Below, piece by piece: positions 1-8,375 of a stretch of DNA of 17,619 bases. Position 1 is the stretch's first letter. The number at the start of each line of letters is the position of its first letter. The notes beneath the pieces were generated by a model. That model did not search any database. It was given only the letters and a program-made list of their open reading frames with translations, and was not told the DNA's origin. Source of the DNA: DATBGE01 sp036558125 (GTDB taxonomy: Bacteria; Gemmatimonadota; Gemmatimonadetes; Gemmatimonadales; GWC2-71-9); contig DATBGE010000090.1 in assembly GCA_036558125.1 (NCBI GenBank), positions 1 through 17,619 of the forward strand, read 5' to 3'. The translations under genes were made by a program, and so were the position numbers.

Positions 1-2373
1 CAGGCCGATCAAACTGTCTCCTGCGAGATTGGTTCGGGAGTACGGCAATCCCGATCCCCAGCGAAAGATCAGCGAGGCCTGAAAATCGGCGAGGACGTGA
101 GCGCCCAAAAGAGTTGGGCCCCACCGGGCAGGAGTCTGGCCCGTGCCGATCACGATGAGGCTATGACGGCGATCGTAGTCCAGGGGGAATTCGACTTTGG
201 CCGGGAACGTGGTGTCGCCGGTGATAGGATCCACTCTGATCTGCTGGCGCAACAGGAAGGCGCTGGTCGACGTCGCGTTGGCCTGTTGGAGGGTATAGCT
301 GACTCGGAGTCCCCAGTTTCTTCGAAACTCGCGCTCCAGGATCAGCTCGAGTCCTTTTACCGATCCTGCGTCGGCATTGCCGAAGATGCTGGAATCGGGA
401 TCTACGCCGAAGGGGACTGAAGCGACGAGACCGTCAAGCCGCTTGATGTAGAGGTTCGCCCGGACCGAGGTGATCTGGGTGGGTCGAACCCGGAGGCTGA
501 ACTCGTACTGGGTATTCTCTTCGAATCCGAGGTTCGGATTACCCTGGCGGAATCTTCCGGTGCGCACCGTGTCGTCGAAAGCGGCGTCCACCAGGTACTG
601 GTAGTCGGGTGGCTGGCGGAATACGCCGTAGCTCGCGACGAATGTTGCTCCCTTGAATACCGTGCTCACGGCAAAGCGGGGACTCAGCCCATGCTGGGTC
701 TCGGCGGGCTGACCGGGAAGATCGAGTCTTCCGCTGAACTGGTCGTAGCGCAGCCCTGCGGTGAAGGCCAGCTCGTCTTTCCGGTACTGTGCCTCCGCGT
801 AGAGCGCTGCCGCGTACGGGTCGAAACTGCTGGCCGTGGCGTCGGGAACCGAGTCCCCCGCGGGGAGGTAGCCCAGCACGCGGTTGAAGGTGCGTACCTG
901 CTGGCTGGCGTATTCGCCCCCTACGTAGAAGTCTCCCGAGGTTCCGGCGCTGATACTGAGGTCGAGGCGGCTGCGAAGATCCTTGTACTTGTTCCAGGCG
1001 ACATCTCCCTTGGATGAGCCACCCATGTAATAGGCCGGCACTCCCCACGGAGTCTTGCTGCTCGGCTCAGGCGGGGAGAAGCCGACGATCTGCCGATTCC
1101 CGGCCACGGTATCCTGCGACCGCGCGATGTCCTCTCCCACGATTGAGAGCTTCTTGAAGGTGAACGCGCCAACGCTGTAGTCGGGAGGATCGACAGAGGT
1201 TCCGCGCAGGAACTCGCGGTCGAAATATCCCACCCGTACGTCCGCGACGATCCCGGGCTTTTCAAGAACCTGCTGGAAGTGGCCGTTGATGAAGGTGCCG
1301 GTCAGCCGGCGGGCGGGCCCCAGATCAGGCTCGTATTTGTAGAGCGGATCATAGAGGAAACGCTGTTCGTTGCTCTGTGCGGCCAGCAGTCGAAGGGTCC
1401 GGGTGCGGCCCAGTGGCGCAGTGATCTTCCCCGCGAGGTTGATGAGCTGCCCGCTGTTGTGAGGGAGGAGCCAGGGCTCGTCGTGCCGGGGATCTCTCGA
1501 ATCGGACGGCGCCGGCGCGTTGACCGGGTCGGCATCCATGCGCCCCGACAGATCCGCAGCCGCTACCACAGTTACTCCGCCGGCTACCGGTCCCTCACCC
1601 GAGATCAGCGCGCGATCAAGACCATAGTCGAGGCCGTCGCCGAAGGGGCGGTCCGTCTCGTACGCGGCGTGACCAGCCCATCTCGGCCCGCCATCGCGGG
1701 TCACGACATTCACCAGCGCCGAGATGGCTTGCCCATAGCGGGCGGAGAAGCCGTTGGTGATGAGCGACGTTTCGGCGAGCATGTCGGTGGGGAGGCCCAG
1801 CGTGGTCGAGCTGGTCGAGGCGTCGAGCTGGTTCTTGATTCCCAGACCGTCCACGATGAATGCCTGCTCCCCGATCCTGCCTCCGCGATAGCTCTCGCCC
1901 ACGGCCCCGGCGGACAACGCCACGGCCTCTTCGACCGTGGTCACCGGGAGCCTGCGCAGTTCCTCGGCCGTGAAACGCTGGGCGTCCGTCACGACGAAGG
2001 GATCGAGCACCGAGTCTACTCGTTGACTGACCACTTCAATCGGCTCGAGTCCGACCGGGTCAACGGTGAGCGAGAAGTCGAGCCGGGTGATCTGGCCGCT
2101 TCGAACGAGGACGCTGTCCCGGCTGACCGGCCGGTGGCCGATCGAGGCGGCGCTGATCGCGTGCCAGCCGGCAGGAATCTCCCGCAGGCGATAGAAACCC
2201 TCGGCGTCGGTGACCGCCACGTAGCGCCCATTGTCCACTACAAGCCGGGCGCCCAACAGCGGAGTCTTGGCCTCGCCAGCCTCACGCACAAAGCCAGACA
2301 CGCCACCCACTGCCTGAGCGCTTAGCGGCGTCGCGACAGCCATGAGAGCCGCCACAAGGAGAAGGCGTCTCAT
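1..2373 (-). CDS. TonB-dependent outer-membrane receptor with N-terminal carboxypeptidase-regulatory-like domain (partial, 3' end outside window)
   Basis: Reading from ATG at 2373 toward base 1, the frame stays open for 791 codons and leaves the window without a stop, so the C-terminus is missing. Residues 1-21 form a signal peptide (RR, hydrophobic stretch, then LSAQA). Residues about 24-105 look like a carboxypeptidase-regulatory-like beta-sandwich (GVSGFV, a DAEGFYRLREIPAG stretch, LDFSLTVDPVGLEPIEV). A plug-like segment follows at about 125-225 (FTAEELRRLP, AFIVDGLG, ISALVNVVTRDGG). The rest alternates aromatic and polar residues as a beta-barrel does, with late motifs RFRQGNPNLGFEENTQYEFS and SGLPYS. 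Known role of the family: energised uptake of a bulky ligand across the outer membrane. The substrate cannot be read from sequence. The start overlaps the stop of the upstream lipoprotein gene as ATGA, indicating coupled translation. All other-frame ORFs across this stretch are shadows. Confidence in the family is high, in any ligand nil. Confidence 0.93.
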   Translation of the reverse strand, partial: MRRLLLVAALMAVATPLSAQAVGGVSGFVREAGEAKTPLLGARLVVDNGRYVAVTDAEGFYRLREIPAGWHAISAASIGHRPVSRDSVLVRSGQITRLDFSLTVDPVGLEPIEVVSQRVDSVLDPFVVTDAQRFTAEELRRLPVTTVEEAVALSAGAVGESYRGGRIGEQAFIVDGLGIKNQLDASTSSTTLGLPTDMLAETSLITNGFSARYGQAISALVNVVTRDGGPRWAGHAAYETDRPFGDGLDYGLDRALISGEGPVAGGVTVVAAADLSGRMDADPVNAPAPSDSRDPRHDEPWLLPHNSGQLINLAGKITAPLGRTRTLRLLAAQSNEQRFLYDPLYKYEPDLGPARRLTGTFINGHFQQVLEKPGIVADVRVGYFDREFLRGTSVDPPDYSVGAFTFKKLSIVGEDIARSQDTVAGNRQIVGFSPPEPSSKTPWGVPAYYMGGSSKGDVAWNKYKDLRSRLDLSISAGTSGDFYVGGEYASQQVRTFNRVLGYLPAGDSVPDATASSFDPYAAALYAEAQYRKDELAFTAGLRYDQFSGRLDLPGQPAETQHGLSPRFAVSTVFKGATFVASYGVFRQPPDYQYLVDAAFDDTVRTGRFRQGNPNLGFEENTQYEFSLRVRPTQITSVRANLYIKRLDGLVASVPFGVDPDSSIFGNADAGSVKGLELILEREFRRNWGLRVSYTLQQANATSTSAFLLRQQIRVDPITGDTTFPAKVEFPLDYDRRHSLIVIGTGQTPARWGPTLLGAHVLADFQASLIFRWGSGLPYSRTNLAGDSLIGL

Positions 2374-3467
2374 GGTTCCTCCAGCGCCCAGAGGTCAGCA
2401 CTGGGGAGTGGACGACTCCCGCCAAGGTCCACGTATGACTCGACGACCAGCCGCTGGCCGGATGGAGAGAGCGCCGGATTCCGGTGCAGCCGGCCCGGCA
2501 TGGTGATGTCGGTTTCCTGTCCCGAGGTGAGATCCACCGAGAAAAGCCGCCCGCCAAAGTCCCGGGTGATCGGTCCCAGAGTCGGGTCGTTGGTGAAGGT
2601 GATGTCCCCGCCGACTATCGCCACCAGGCGATTGCCCGAGACCTGCACGTCTCTCGCGATTCCCGCCGCCCCGAAGTCGTGTACCACCGTGACCGTGGTG
2701 CTCGCCAGGGCCATGCGGTACACCTTGCTGTCGTTCGCGACAGTGAAATAGATCGCTTTCGCGTCGGCGGTCGGCTGCACCGAGGACGCGAGGGAAGTCC
2801 CCGGAATGATGCCGACAACCGGAGTGCCTCCATTCAGATCGATCCTCGCGATCTCGATCCCCGTGACCACCGTGTCGGGCGGTTGAAAGGGGGCTGGAGG
2901 CACGTAGTCGATCCTGCCCGCGACGTAGACCAGAGCATCATCGCCCAGCCAGGCCATATGGACGGGGATGTCATGGATCCGGCTGCTGGGGGAGACGAAG
3001 GGGAACTTCTGGATGGTGTCGACAAGGAAAACATTGTCGAACCGGGTCATCAGAAGCTCACGATGATCCGGCGTGAGCGCGAATTCATCTCCGACGCTCG
3101 ACAGGTAGACGAGGAGTGAATCGGAAACCGCGGGGCGTTCCAGCGCATCTATCGAATCGATGCTGAAAGACGCGTGGGTGCAGAGCGTGAATGTCCGGGT
3201 ACCGCCTTCCGGAGGGAGTTCGGCGATGCAGCGGTCGCGCTGTGATGAGTCGGTCCGCTCGTAACTGTAGAACAGCCCGGTCTCATCCGGTTTCCAGGCC
3301 GGGAAGAGATCGGTTCCCAGATTGAGCGTCAGCTGGCGGGGGACGGCAGTGCTGAAGGGACCGTCGGGGGTGAATGCGCCCGTGGAGAACGGCTCGGAAT
3401 GCTCGCAGCCCACTGTCAGGGCGGCCAGCAGGTACAGGACGCCCTTCGGGAGGGGGCTCCGGTTCAC
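2370..3467 (-). CDS. Putative lipoprotein with PD40/TolB-like beta-propeller
   Basis: This 365-residue protein begins with a short basic N-terminus, a hydrophobic stretch (residues 10-17) and TVGC with Cys21. That resembles a lipobox, though Thr at -3 is not canonical, so lipidation is probable rather than certain. The body is beta-rich with propeller-blade motifs of the PD40 kind: LFPAWKPDETGLFYSY (about 54-69), a blade around 232-264, and a C-terminal blade with LHRNPALSPSGQRLVVESY. Cys80 and Cys96 could pair as a disulfide outside the cytoplasm. Start choice: the codon at 3465-3467 is GTG, and it is the only start codon between an in-frame TAG at about 3497-3495 and the body of the gene; the SD is weak (AGAAG/GGAA). 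It is followed with a 4-nt overlap by the TonB receptor, so an accessory role at that receptor is an inference. No enzymatic motif was recognised. Confidence 0.82.
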   Translation of the reverse strand: MNRSPLPKGVLYLLAALTVGCEHSEPFSTGAFTPDGPFSTAVPRQLTLNLGTDLFPAWKPDETGLFYSYERTDSSQRDRCIAELPPEGGTRTFTLCTHASFSIDSIDALERPAVSDSLLVYLSSVGDEFALTPDHRELLMTRFDNVFLVDTIQKFPFVSPSSRIHDIPVHMAWLGDDALVYVAGRIDYVPPAPFQPPDTVVTGIEIARIDLNGGTPVVGIIPGTSLASSVQPTADAKAIYFTVANDSKVYRMALASTTVTVVHDFGAAGIARDVQVSGNRLVAIVGGDITFTNDPTLGPITRDFGGRLFSVDLTSGQETDITMPGRLHRNPALSPSGQRLVVESYVDLGGSRPLPSADLWALEEP

Positions 3468-3782
3468 GAGTGTTCCATGTCTTCTGGGTTGTTTCTAAGA
3501 CGAACGAGCTGCGTCGCGGCTACACGTGTGGTGGCCAAGTCTACCGCCGGCCGGTTCGGGCCGAAAGAGGGAGGCGGCCGATGTCCGATTCCGGGACGGC
3601 CAAATCCCAGAGACGAACGAAAGCGCAACCTTCCGCCACTACCGCGAGTCTAAGTGCTTGTCGTTTCAGCCTTGAGAACACGCTCCCCGAGTCACCCGAG
3701 GGCACAGAACTTTCCTAAGGAACGGCCCGATCGCCGACCGCAGAGGCGAGTCTGGGCCTAACCCTTCAGCAGTGGGAGTGAC
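3468..3782. promoter_or_regulatory. Divergent intergenic region between lipoprotein/receptor pair and ABC export locus
   Basis: This 315-bp stretch without a credible gene separates two divergently transcribed units, so it should hold promoters for both. Visible landmarks are a perfect 8-bp palindrome ACACGTGT at 3522-3529, and a small dyad TTCC-TAA-GGAA at 3712-3722. A direct CCCGAG repeat also lies around 3687-3700. I could not find a -35/-10 pair with good spacing in either direction. The palindromes are only candidate operators. Short ORFs reported across it have no SD or family resemblance. It shows none of the heptamer arrays found in the gaps further right. Confidence 0.5.
3774..3778 (+). 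promoter_or_regulatory. Shine-Dalgarno GGGAG deciding a TTG start
   Basis: GGGAG ends 4 nt before TTG at 3783. An in-frame TAA lies at 3759-3761, and no ATG or GTG occurs between it and the TTG, so this site supports the TTG as the adaptor start. Confidence 0.6.
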
Positions 3783-5027
3783 TTGGACATTCCGCGCGAG
3801 CCGGTGAAGAACCGGCGCCGTTTCCTTTATCTAGGGGCTGCCATCCTGGCGGTCGTGGTCACGACCGTGGGGCTCAGCCGGCTCAAGCCGGCCGCACCGT
3901 CGGTGGAGCTGGGGACCTTGTGGATGGACACAGTGCGGAAGGGACCGATGGTCCGGGAGGTCCGGGGTCCGGGCACCCTGGTTCCCGAGGAGATCCGGTG
4001 GATTTCCGCGGTCACCCCAGGGCGGGTGGATCGGGTGCTGGTCCAGCCAGGGGTGACGGTCAACGAAAACACCCTCCTGCTCGAGCTCAGCAATCCGGAC
4101 GTTCAGATCCAGAGCCTCCAGGCCCAGCGCGAGCTCACCGCCGCCGAAGCGGAGCTGATCTCGCTCAAGACCAATCTCGAAGCCCAACGCCTCGCTCAGG
4201 CTGGTGCAGTCGCCACGGCCAAGTCCGCCTATCGCGAGGCACAGCGGAAGGCGAAGGCCGATTCGGATCTGGTGGCTCAGAATCTCATCTCCACTGCGGA
4301 AGCGGGCCGATCGGGCGATCAGGCGGAGGAGATGACGGCCCGGATGGAGATCGAGGAGAAGCGGCTCGCAATCCTGACCGACAACATGAAGGAGCAGCTC
4401 GACGTGCAGCAGGCCCAGGTGGACCGGTTGCGCGCGATTGCGGCGTTTCAGCGGCGCCAGGTGGAATCGATGGTGGTGCGGGCCGGTGCGAGCGGCGTGC
4501 TGCAGGAGCTGCCGATGCAGGTGGGGCAGTGGGCCATCTCGGGTGCCACTCTCGCGAAGGTGGTCCGGCCCGAGAAGCTCAAGGCCGTCTTGAGAATTCC
4601 GGAAACGCAGGCACCCGACGTAACAGTCGGCCAGCTCGCCGCCATCGACACCCGCAATGGAATCGTGAAGGGCCACGTGGTTCGGATGGACCCCGCCTCA
4701 CAAAACGGGACGGTGACCGTGGACGTGACGCTCGATGGCACGCTGCCCAAGGGAGCACGGCCCGACTTGAGCGTCGACGGCACGATCGAGATCGAGCGAC
4801 TCAGCGACGTTCTGCACGTCGGACGTCCCGCCTACGGTCAGGCGAACAGTACGGTGGGAGTCTTCCGGATGGTTCCCGGCACCGACGAGGCCGAACGGGT
4901 GCAGGTCGGACTGGGCCGAAGCTCGGTGAATACGATCGAGGTTCTGCGCGGGCTCAATGAAGGCGACGTGGTGATCCTGTCCGACATGTCGCGTTGGGAT
5001 GCGGTTGATCGGGTGAGGGTGAAGTGA
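3783..5027 (+). CDS. HlyD/MacA-type periplasmic adaptor (membrane fusion) protein
   Basis: This 414-residue protein starts with TTG. A basic cytoplasmic tail (KNRRR) is followed by one transmembrane anchor at about 14-32. The first half of a biotinyl-lipoyl-like barrel-sandwich is at about 72-104 (ISAVTPGRVDRVLVQPG). A long alpha-helical coiled-coil hairpin covers about 107-225, rich in Q, E, A and R. The second half of the barrel-sandwich follows at about 228-250 (VVRAGASGVLQELPMQVGQ), then a beta-barrel (about 255-340) and a membrane-proximal region ending in GLNEGDVVILSD. This is the standard MacA/HlyD order and normal length. Known role of the family: bridging an inner-membrane ABC permease to an outer-membrane exit duct. 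No TolC-like gene is in the window. It is the first gene of the right-hand locus and the only adaptor visible for five permeases. GTG at codon 8 is the next possible start but would shorten the cytoplasmic tail and has a poorer SD. Confidence 0.92.
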   Translation: MDIPREPVKNRRRFLYLGAAILAVVVTTVGLSRLKPAAPSVELGTLWMDTVRKGPMVREVRGPGTLVPEEIRWISAVTPGRVDRVLVQPGVTVNENTLLLELSNPDVQIQSLQAQRELTAAEAELISLKTNLEAQRLAQAGAVATAKSAYREAQRKAKADSDLVAQNLISTAEAGRSGDQAEEMTARMEIEEKRLAILTDNMKEQLDVQQAQVDRLRAIAAFQRRQVESMVVRAGASGVLQELPMQVGQWAISGATLAKVVRPEKLKAVLRIPETQAPDVTVGQLAAIDTRNGIVKGHVVRMDPASQNGTVTVDVTLDGTLPKGARPDLSVDGTIEIERLSDVLHVGRPAYGQANSTVGVFRMVPGTDEAERVQVGLGRSSVNTIEVLRGLNEGDVVILSDMSRWDAVDRVRVK

Positions 5028-5037
5028 TGTTGACACT

Positions 5038-5126
5038 AGCCATGAGCCGTAAGCCGTAGGCCATAGGCAGTCAGCTTGGCCGCTCGCTTATGGCTAGAGC
5101 TTACGGCTTGGGGCTTATGGCTTAAG
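5038..5126. repeat. Heptamer array followed by its inverted copy (large imperfect dyad) in the adaptor-ATPase gap
   Basis: From 5038 the sequence reads in exact 7-bp steps as AGCCATG, AGCCGTA, AGCCGTA, GGCCATA (to 5065), then decays. From 5086 it resumes as the reverse complement type: GCTTATG, a 6-bp unit, then GCTTACG at 5099, GCTTGGG, GCTTATG and GCTTAAG (to 5126). The two arms are complementary over much of their length, so the transcript can fold into a long interrupted hairpin with a central loop around 5066-5085. No T-run follows, so it is not a standard intrinsic terminator. Stops TAA 5050, TAG 5057 and TAG 5064 fall in three different frames. The rest of the 136-bp gap (5028-5163) holds no gene. 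Confidence 0.85.
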
Positions 5127-5163
5127 GCACGTAATCGAACCAACAACTCAAACTGGTACCCAC

Positions 5164-5874
5164 ATGACCACCGATGGCAGCCCGCTCATTCAGCTCGAAG
5201 GCATCAAGAAGGTCTTCTATACCGAAGAGGTGGAAACCCATGCCTTGTCCGAGATCCATCTCGAGATCCGGCGTGGCGACTACGTAGCCATCGCGGGTCC
5301 CTCCGGCTGCGGGAAGACCACGCTCCTGTCGATCCTGGGCCTGCTCGACACCGCATCGGGCGGCACCTACATGCTCGACGGCAAGTCGGTGGCGCAACTT
5401 GGCGCCTCGGAGCGCGCCCGCATTCGCAACCGGGAGATCGGTTTCATCTTCCAGGCGTTCAACCTCATCGGCGATCTCACCGTGTATGAGAACGTCGAGC
5501 TACCCCTCACCTACCGCGGGCTGCCCTCCGCCGAGCGGCAGAAGCGGGTCAAGGATGCGCTGGACAAGGTGGGCATGACCCACCGGGTGAAGCACTACCC
5601 CTCGCAGTTGTCCGGCGGTCAGCAGCAGCGGGTCGCGGTGGCGCGCGCTGTAGCAGGCCAACCGCTGATCCTCCTCGCGGACGAGCCGACCGGAAACCTC
5701 GATTCCAGCAATGGTGAGCAGGTGATGGAGCTGCTGCGCGATCTGCACCGCGCCGGTGCCACGATCTGCATGGTGACCCACGACCCCCGCTATGCCCGCC
5801 ACGCCGACCGGGCGGTGCACCTATTTGACGGCCGGGTGGTGGAAGACACGACGCCGGAACTCGCGTCGGTGTGA
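5164..5874 (+). CDS. ABC transporter ATPase, MacB/LolD family
   Basis: This 236-residue nucleotide-binding subunit is complete and carries every catalytic element. Walker A is GPSGCGKTT at 45-53, the Q-loop glutamine is Q97 (GFIFQAFN), and the signature is LSGGQQQR starting at 149. Walker B is LILLADE ending at catalytic E174, the D-loop is GNLD at 177-180, and the switch histidine is H206 (MVTHD). GFIFQxFNL and the short length are typical of the MacB/LolD/FtsE branch. Known role of the branch: mechanotransmission, with ATP-driven dimerisation moving the periplasmic parts of the permease. It is the only ATPase seen, 8 bp ahead of the first of five permeases, so it probably energises all of them (inference). 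Start: ATG 5164 is the only start codon after the in-frame TAG at 5095. No recognisable Shine-Dalgarno precedes it; the upstream gap is the inverted heptamer array. Confidence 0.96.
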   Translation: MTTDGSPLIQLEGIKKVFYTEEVETHALSEIHLEIRRGDYVAIAGPSGCGKTTLLSILGLLDTASGGTYMLDGKSVAQLGASERARIRNREIGFIFQAFNLIGDLTVYENVELPLTYRGLPSAERQKRVKDALDKVGMTHRVKHYPSQLSGGQQQRVAVARAVAGQPLILLADEPTGNLDSSNGEQVMELLRDLHRAGATICMVTHDPRYARHADRAVHLFDGRVVEDTTPELASV

Positions 5875-5881
5875 GCAACTG

Positions 5882-8350
5882 ATGTCGCCGGCTGCCCTTG
5901 GCCAGGATTTTCGCTTTGCAGCCCGGGCGCTCCGGCGGAGCCCCGGCTTGGCCCTGGTGGCGGTTGCATCGCTGGCGCTGGGGATCGGGGGCAATGCCAC
6001 GATCTTCTCGCTGGTGAACGGACTGCTGCTGAAGCCGCTTCCGGTGGCAGAACCGGTTCGGACGTTAGCTATTTACACCGGAGATTTCAGCGGCTCACCG
6101 TATGGCACGTCGAGTTATCCCGACTATCTGGATTTCCGGCAGCGCCTCCCCGCGTTTGATCGCATCGTCGCACTGAACCTCCATCCGACCAGTCTTACCA
6201 CTCCGACGGGAACCTCCCGGATCTTCGTGGGAATGGTCTCCAGCGACTTCTTCTCGGGGCTGGGGATCCCGCTCGCGTTGGGCCGCAGCTTCGCGGCGAA
6301 CGAGGATCAACCTCCCGCCGGCGAGGCAGTTGTTGTCCTCAGCCACGCGACCTGGACAACCCGCTTTGGAGCCGATCCCACCATCCTCGGCAAGGTAGTT
6401 CAGCTTGGCGGGCACCCGTTCGTCGTGATCGGCGTCGGGGCCAAGGGATTCACGGGTATCACCCGGGGGATCGGGCAGGACGGTTGGGTCCCTTTGACCG
6501 CGGTTTCCCGTCTCAAGCCCGGTGCGACCGACCTCGTCTCTCGTGGCAATCGGAGTCTCTTCCTGTTCGGCCACCTCGCGGCAGGCGCCTCCCTGGAGCA
6601 GGCGGAAGCTCAGTCGCGGGCGCTCAGCACAAGTCTGCTGCAAGAGCATCCCGATCACTGGCGCAACCTCCAGGGCCGGGTGCGGCCCATCACGCTGGTG
6701 CCTGAATCGAAGGCGCGACTGATTTTTCCCGGAGCCAGGGGGCCCATTCTGGGCGTGAGCGGACTCCTGTTCCTAGTGGTTGGCGCCGTGCTGCTCATCG
6801 CCTGCGCCAACGTGGCGAATTTGTTTCTCGCCCGTATGGTTGCTCATCGCCGGGAAATCGCAGTGCGCCTTGCACTCGGTGCGACCCGGGGACGCTTAGT
6901 GCAGCATGTGCTGGCCGAGAGCACCCTGATCGCCGTGCTCGGCGGTGCATTGGGATTGCTCCTCGCGTCGTGGGTAGCGGATCTCATCTCAACTCTCCGA
7001 CTGCCACTTCCGGTTCCCCTGGCACTGGATCTCAGCCCTGACGCCCGGGTGCTCGGATTCACCCTGATTGTTTCACTGGCGGCCGGTCTTGGTCTGGGGC
7101 TCGGTCCGGCCCTGCAAGCCACCCGGCCCCAGTTGGTCCCCGCTCTTAAAGATGAAGGTGGTGCCGCGCTGTCGCCCCGCTCCCGGTTGCGCGGCGCATT
7201 CGTGGTGTCCCAGTGTGTCCTCTCGCTGCTGCTTCTCGTCGTGGCGGGGTTATTCGTGCGCAGTCTTCGGAACGCCAGTTCGATCGACCCCGGTTTCTCC
7301 GCCGAGCACGCACTCCTGGTCACAACCGATCTTGGCTTGAACGGCTACGACTCCACGCGTGCCTGGGTGTTCCAGCAGCAGCTCATGGAGCGCGCGGGTG
7401 CGCTGCCGGGCGTCCAATCGGCCGCGCTGGTCACCGAAATGCCTCTAGGCCTGGGTGGCTCTCGGCAAGGCTTGAGCATCCAGGATTATGCCCCTGCCGC
7501 AGGAGAAGACATGGAGGTGTCCCGCACGATCGTGGGACCGGGATACTTCGAGACCCTGCAGGTGCCCATTGTTCGCGGCCGCAGTTTCAATTCCGGAGAT
7601 CGAGAGGGTGCACCCGGTGTAGCAATCGTCAATGAAGCCTTCGCCCGGAGATACTGGCCCGGTCATGATCCACTGGGACGCCGGCTGTCTGTCGGGGGAC
7701 CCGACGATCCGGGTCTCGAAGTGGTCGGCATCGCGAAAGATGGGAAATACGAGACGCTGGGGGAGCAGCCGAAGCCTTTCTTCTACCTCCCGCTCTCGCA
7801 GCGCAGAGCTGAGCGGACGACCCTCATTCTGAAGACACGGGCTGAGCCGCGCACCATTGCTTCGCTGGTTCAAGCGGTAGTGCACCAGTTGGACCCCAAT
7901 CTTCCAATCGAGAGCGTCAGCACGCTCACCGAGCACCTGGCCTTCTCCCTCCTGCCGGCGAGGCTGGGTGGCATCGTGCTTGGCGGGTTTGGACTCCTGG
8001 GGCTGATTCTCGCAAGCCTCGGCATTTATGGAATTGTGGCCTTCGGAGTCAATCAGCGCCGCCGGGAGATCGGGATCCGTATCGCGCTCGGCGCTACCCA
8101 CGCCGATGTGGTAGGCCTCGCGGTCAAAGACGGCATGACATTGGTCGGCGTCGGCCTCGCGATCGGCCTCCTGGCCGCCGCGGCTGCCGCCCGTTTTCTC
8201 CGCGGCCTGCTGTATGGGCTCGAGCCGCTGGATCCACAGGCATTTCTGGCAGCACCGCTTCTCTTCGGACTAGTGGCACTCGGAGCGAGTTGGTTCCCGG
8301 CTCGTCGAGCCGCACGGGTTGACCCCATGGTTGCGATGCGAGCCGAGTGA
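5882..8350 (+). CDS. Duplicated MacB/FtsX-type permease (ADOP family), permease 1
   Basis: This is an 822-residue protein of the usual family length. TM1 is at about 22-44 with the hallmark SLALGIGGNATIFSLVN. A first periplasmic MacB-type domain (about 45-285) follows, then an FtsX unit with TMs near 290-312, 344-364 and 390-411. TM5 (about 437-462) opens the second half, with a second periplasmic domain (about 463-690) and TMs near 690-723, 752-773 and 787-805. The cytoplasmic coupling motif occurs twice: REIAVRLALGAT after TM2 and REIGIRIALGAT after TM6. The C-terminus is ARRAARVDPMVAMRAE. The periplasmic SYPDYLDFR motif and FYLPLSQ place it with permease 4. Start chosen at ATG 5882, 7 bp after the ATPase stop and next to the conserved FRFAARALRRSPG. 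A longer frame back to 5792 would overlap the ATPase by 83 bp. Tight spacing suggests coupled translation. Substrate unknown. Confidence 0.9.
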   Translation: MSPAALGQDFRFAARALRRSPGLALVAVASLALGIGGNATIFSLVNGLLLKPLPVAEPVRTLAIYTGDFSGSPYGTSSYPDYLDFRQRLPAFDRIVALNLHPTSLTTPTGTSRIFVGMVSSDFFSGLGIPLALGRSFAANEDQPPAGEAVVVLSHATWTTRFGADPTILGKVVQLGGHPFVVIGVGAKGFTGITRGIGQDGWVPLTAVSRLKPGATDLVSRGNRSLFLFGHLAAGASLEQAEAQSRALSTSLLQEHPDHWRNLQGRVRPITLVPESKARLIFPGARGPILGVSGLLFLVVGAVLLIACANVANLFLARMVAHRREIAVRLALGATRGRLVQHVLAESTLIAVLGGALGLLLASWVADLISTLRLPLPVPLALDLSPDARVLGFTLIVSLAAGLGLGLGPALQATRPQLVPALKDEGGAALSPRSRLRGAFVVSQCVLSLLLLVVAGLFVRSLRNASSIDPGFSAEHALLVTTDLGLNGYDSTRAWVFQQQLMERAGALPGVQSAALVTEMPLGLGGSRQGLSIQDYAPAAGEDMEVSRTIVGPGYFETLQVPIVRGRSFNSGDREGAPGVAIVNEAFARRYWPGHDPLGRRLSVGGPDDPGLEVVGIAKDGKYETLGEQPKPFFYLPLSQRRAERTTLILKTRAEPRTIASLVQAVVHQLDPNLPIESVSTLTEHLAFSLLPARLGGIVLGGFGLLGLILASLGIYGIVAFGVNQRRREIGIRIALGATHADVVGLAVKDGMTLVGVGLAIGLLAAAAAARFLRGLLYGLEPLDPQAFLAAPLLFGLVALGASWFPARRAARVDPMVAMRAE

Positions 8351-8364
8351 TGTTCACACTGAAC

Positions 8365-8370
8365 GGGAGG
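8365..8370 (+). promoter_or_regulatory. Strong Shine-Dalgarno GGGAGG deciding the GTG start of permease 2
   Basis: GGGAGG lies 5 nt before GTG 8376. It overrides an ATG at 8319 that would overlap permease 1 and add an N-terminus unlike any paralogue. It is the best ribosome-binding site in the permease series. Confidence 0.8.
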
Positions 8371-8375
8371 CCGAC

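Noticed and set aside
97..420. Small plus-strand ORF at the left end
   Set aside because: Antisense to the receptor barrel frame and without RBS or recognisable domain.
1279..2325. 348-codon plus-strand ORF antisense to the receptor
   Set aside because: Low-complexity R/G/P/E-rich translation without family resemblance, lying opposite a well-supported TonB receptor frame; a shadow typical of GC-rich DNA.
3374..3718. Small plus-strand ORFs at the 5' end of the lipoprotein gene and in the divergent gap (also 3399-3653)
   Set aside because: No SD, basic low-complexity translations, and no family resemblance.
3831..4676. 281-codon minus-strand ORF antisense to the adaptor
   Set aside because: Shadow of the adaptor coding frame: translation is rich in H, R and L without motifs.
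5038..5126. Rho-independent terminator after the adaptor gene
   Set aside because: There is a large dyad but no GC-rich compact stem followed by a T-run, and the next gene is functionally linked and co-directional.
5792..5881. Upstream start that would add 30 residues to permease 1
   Set aside because: It would overlap the ATPase by 83 bp, and the added residues are the out-of-frame ATPase C-terminus. ATG 5882 fits the paralogue N-termini.
8319..8375. Upstream ATG for permease 2
   Set aside because: It overlaps permease 1, while GTG 8376 has GGGAGG at 5 nt and aligns with the paralogues.
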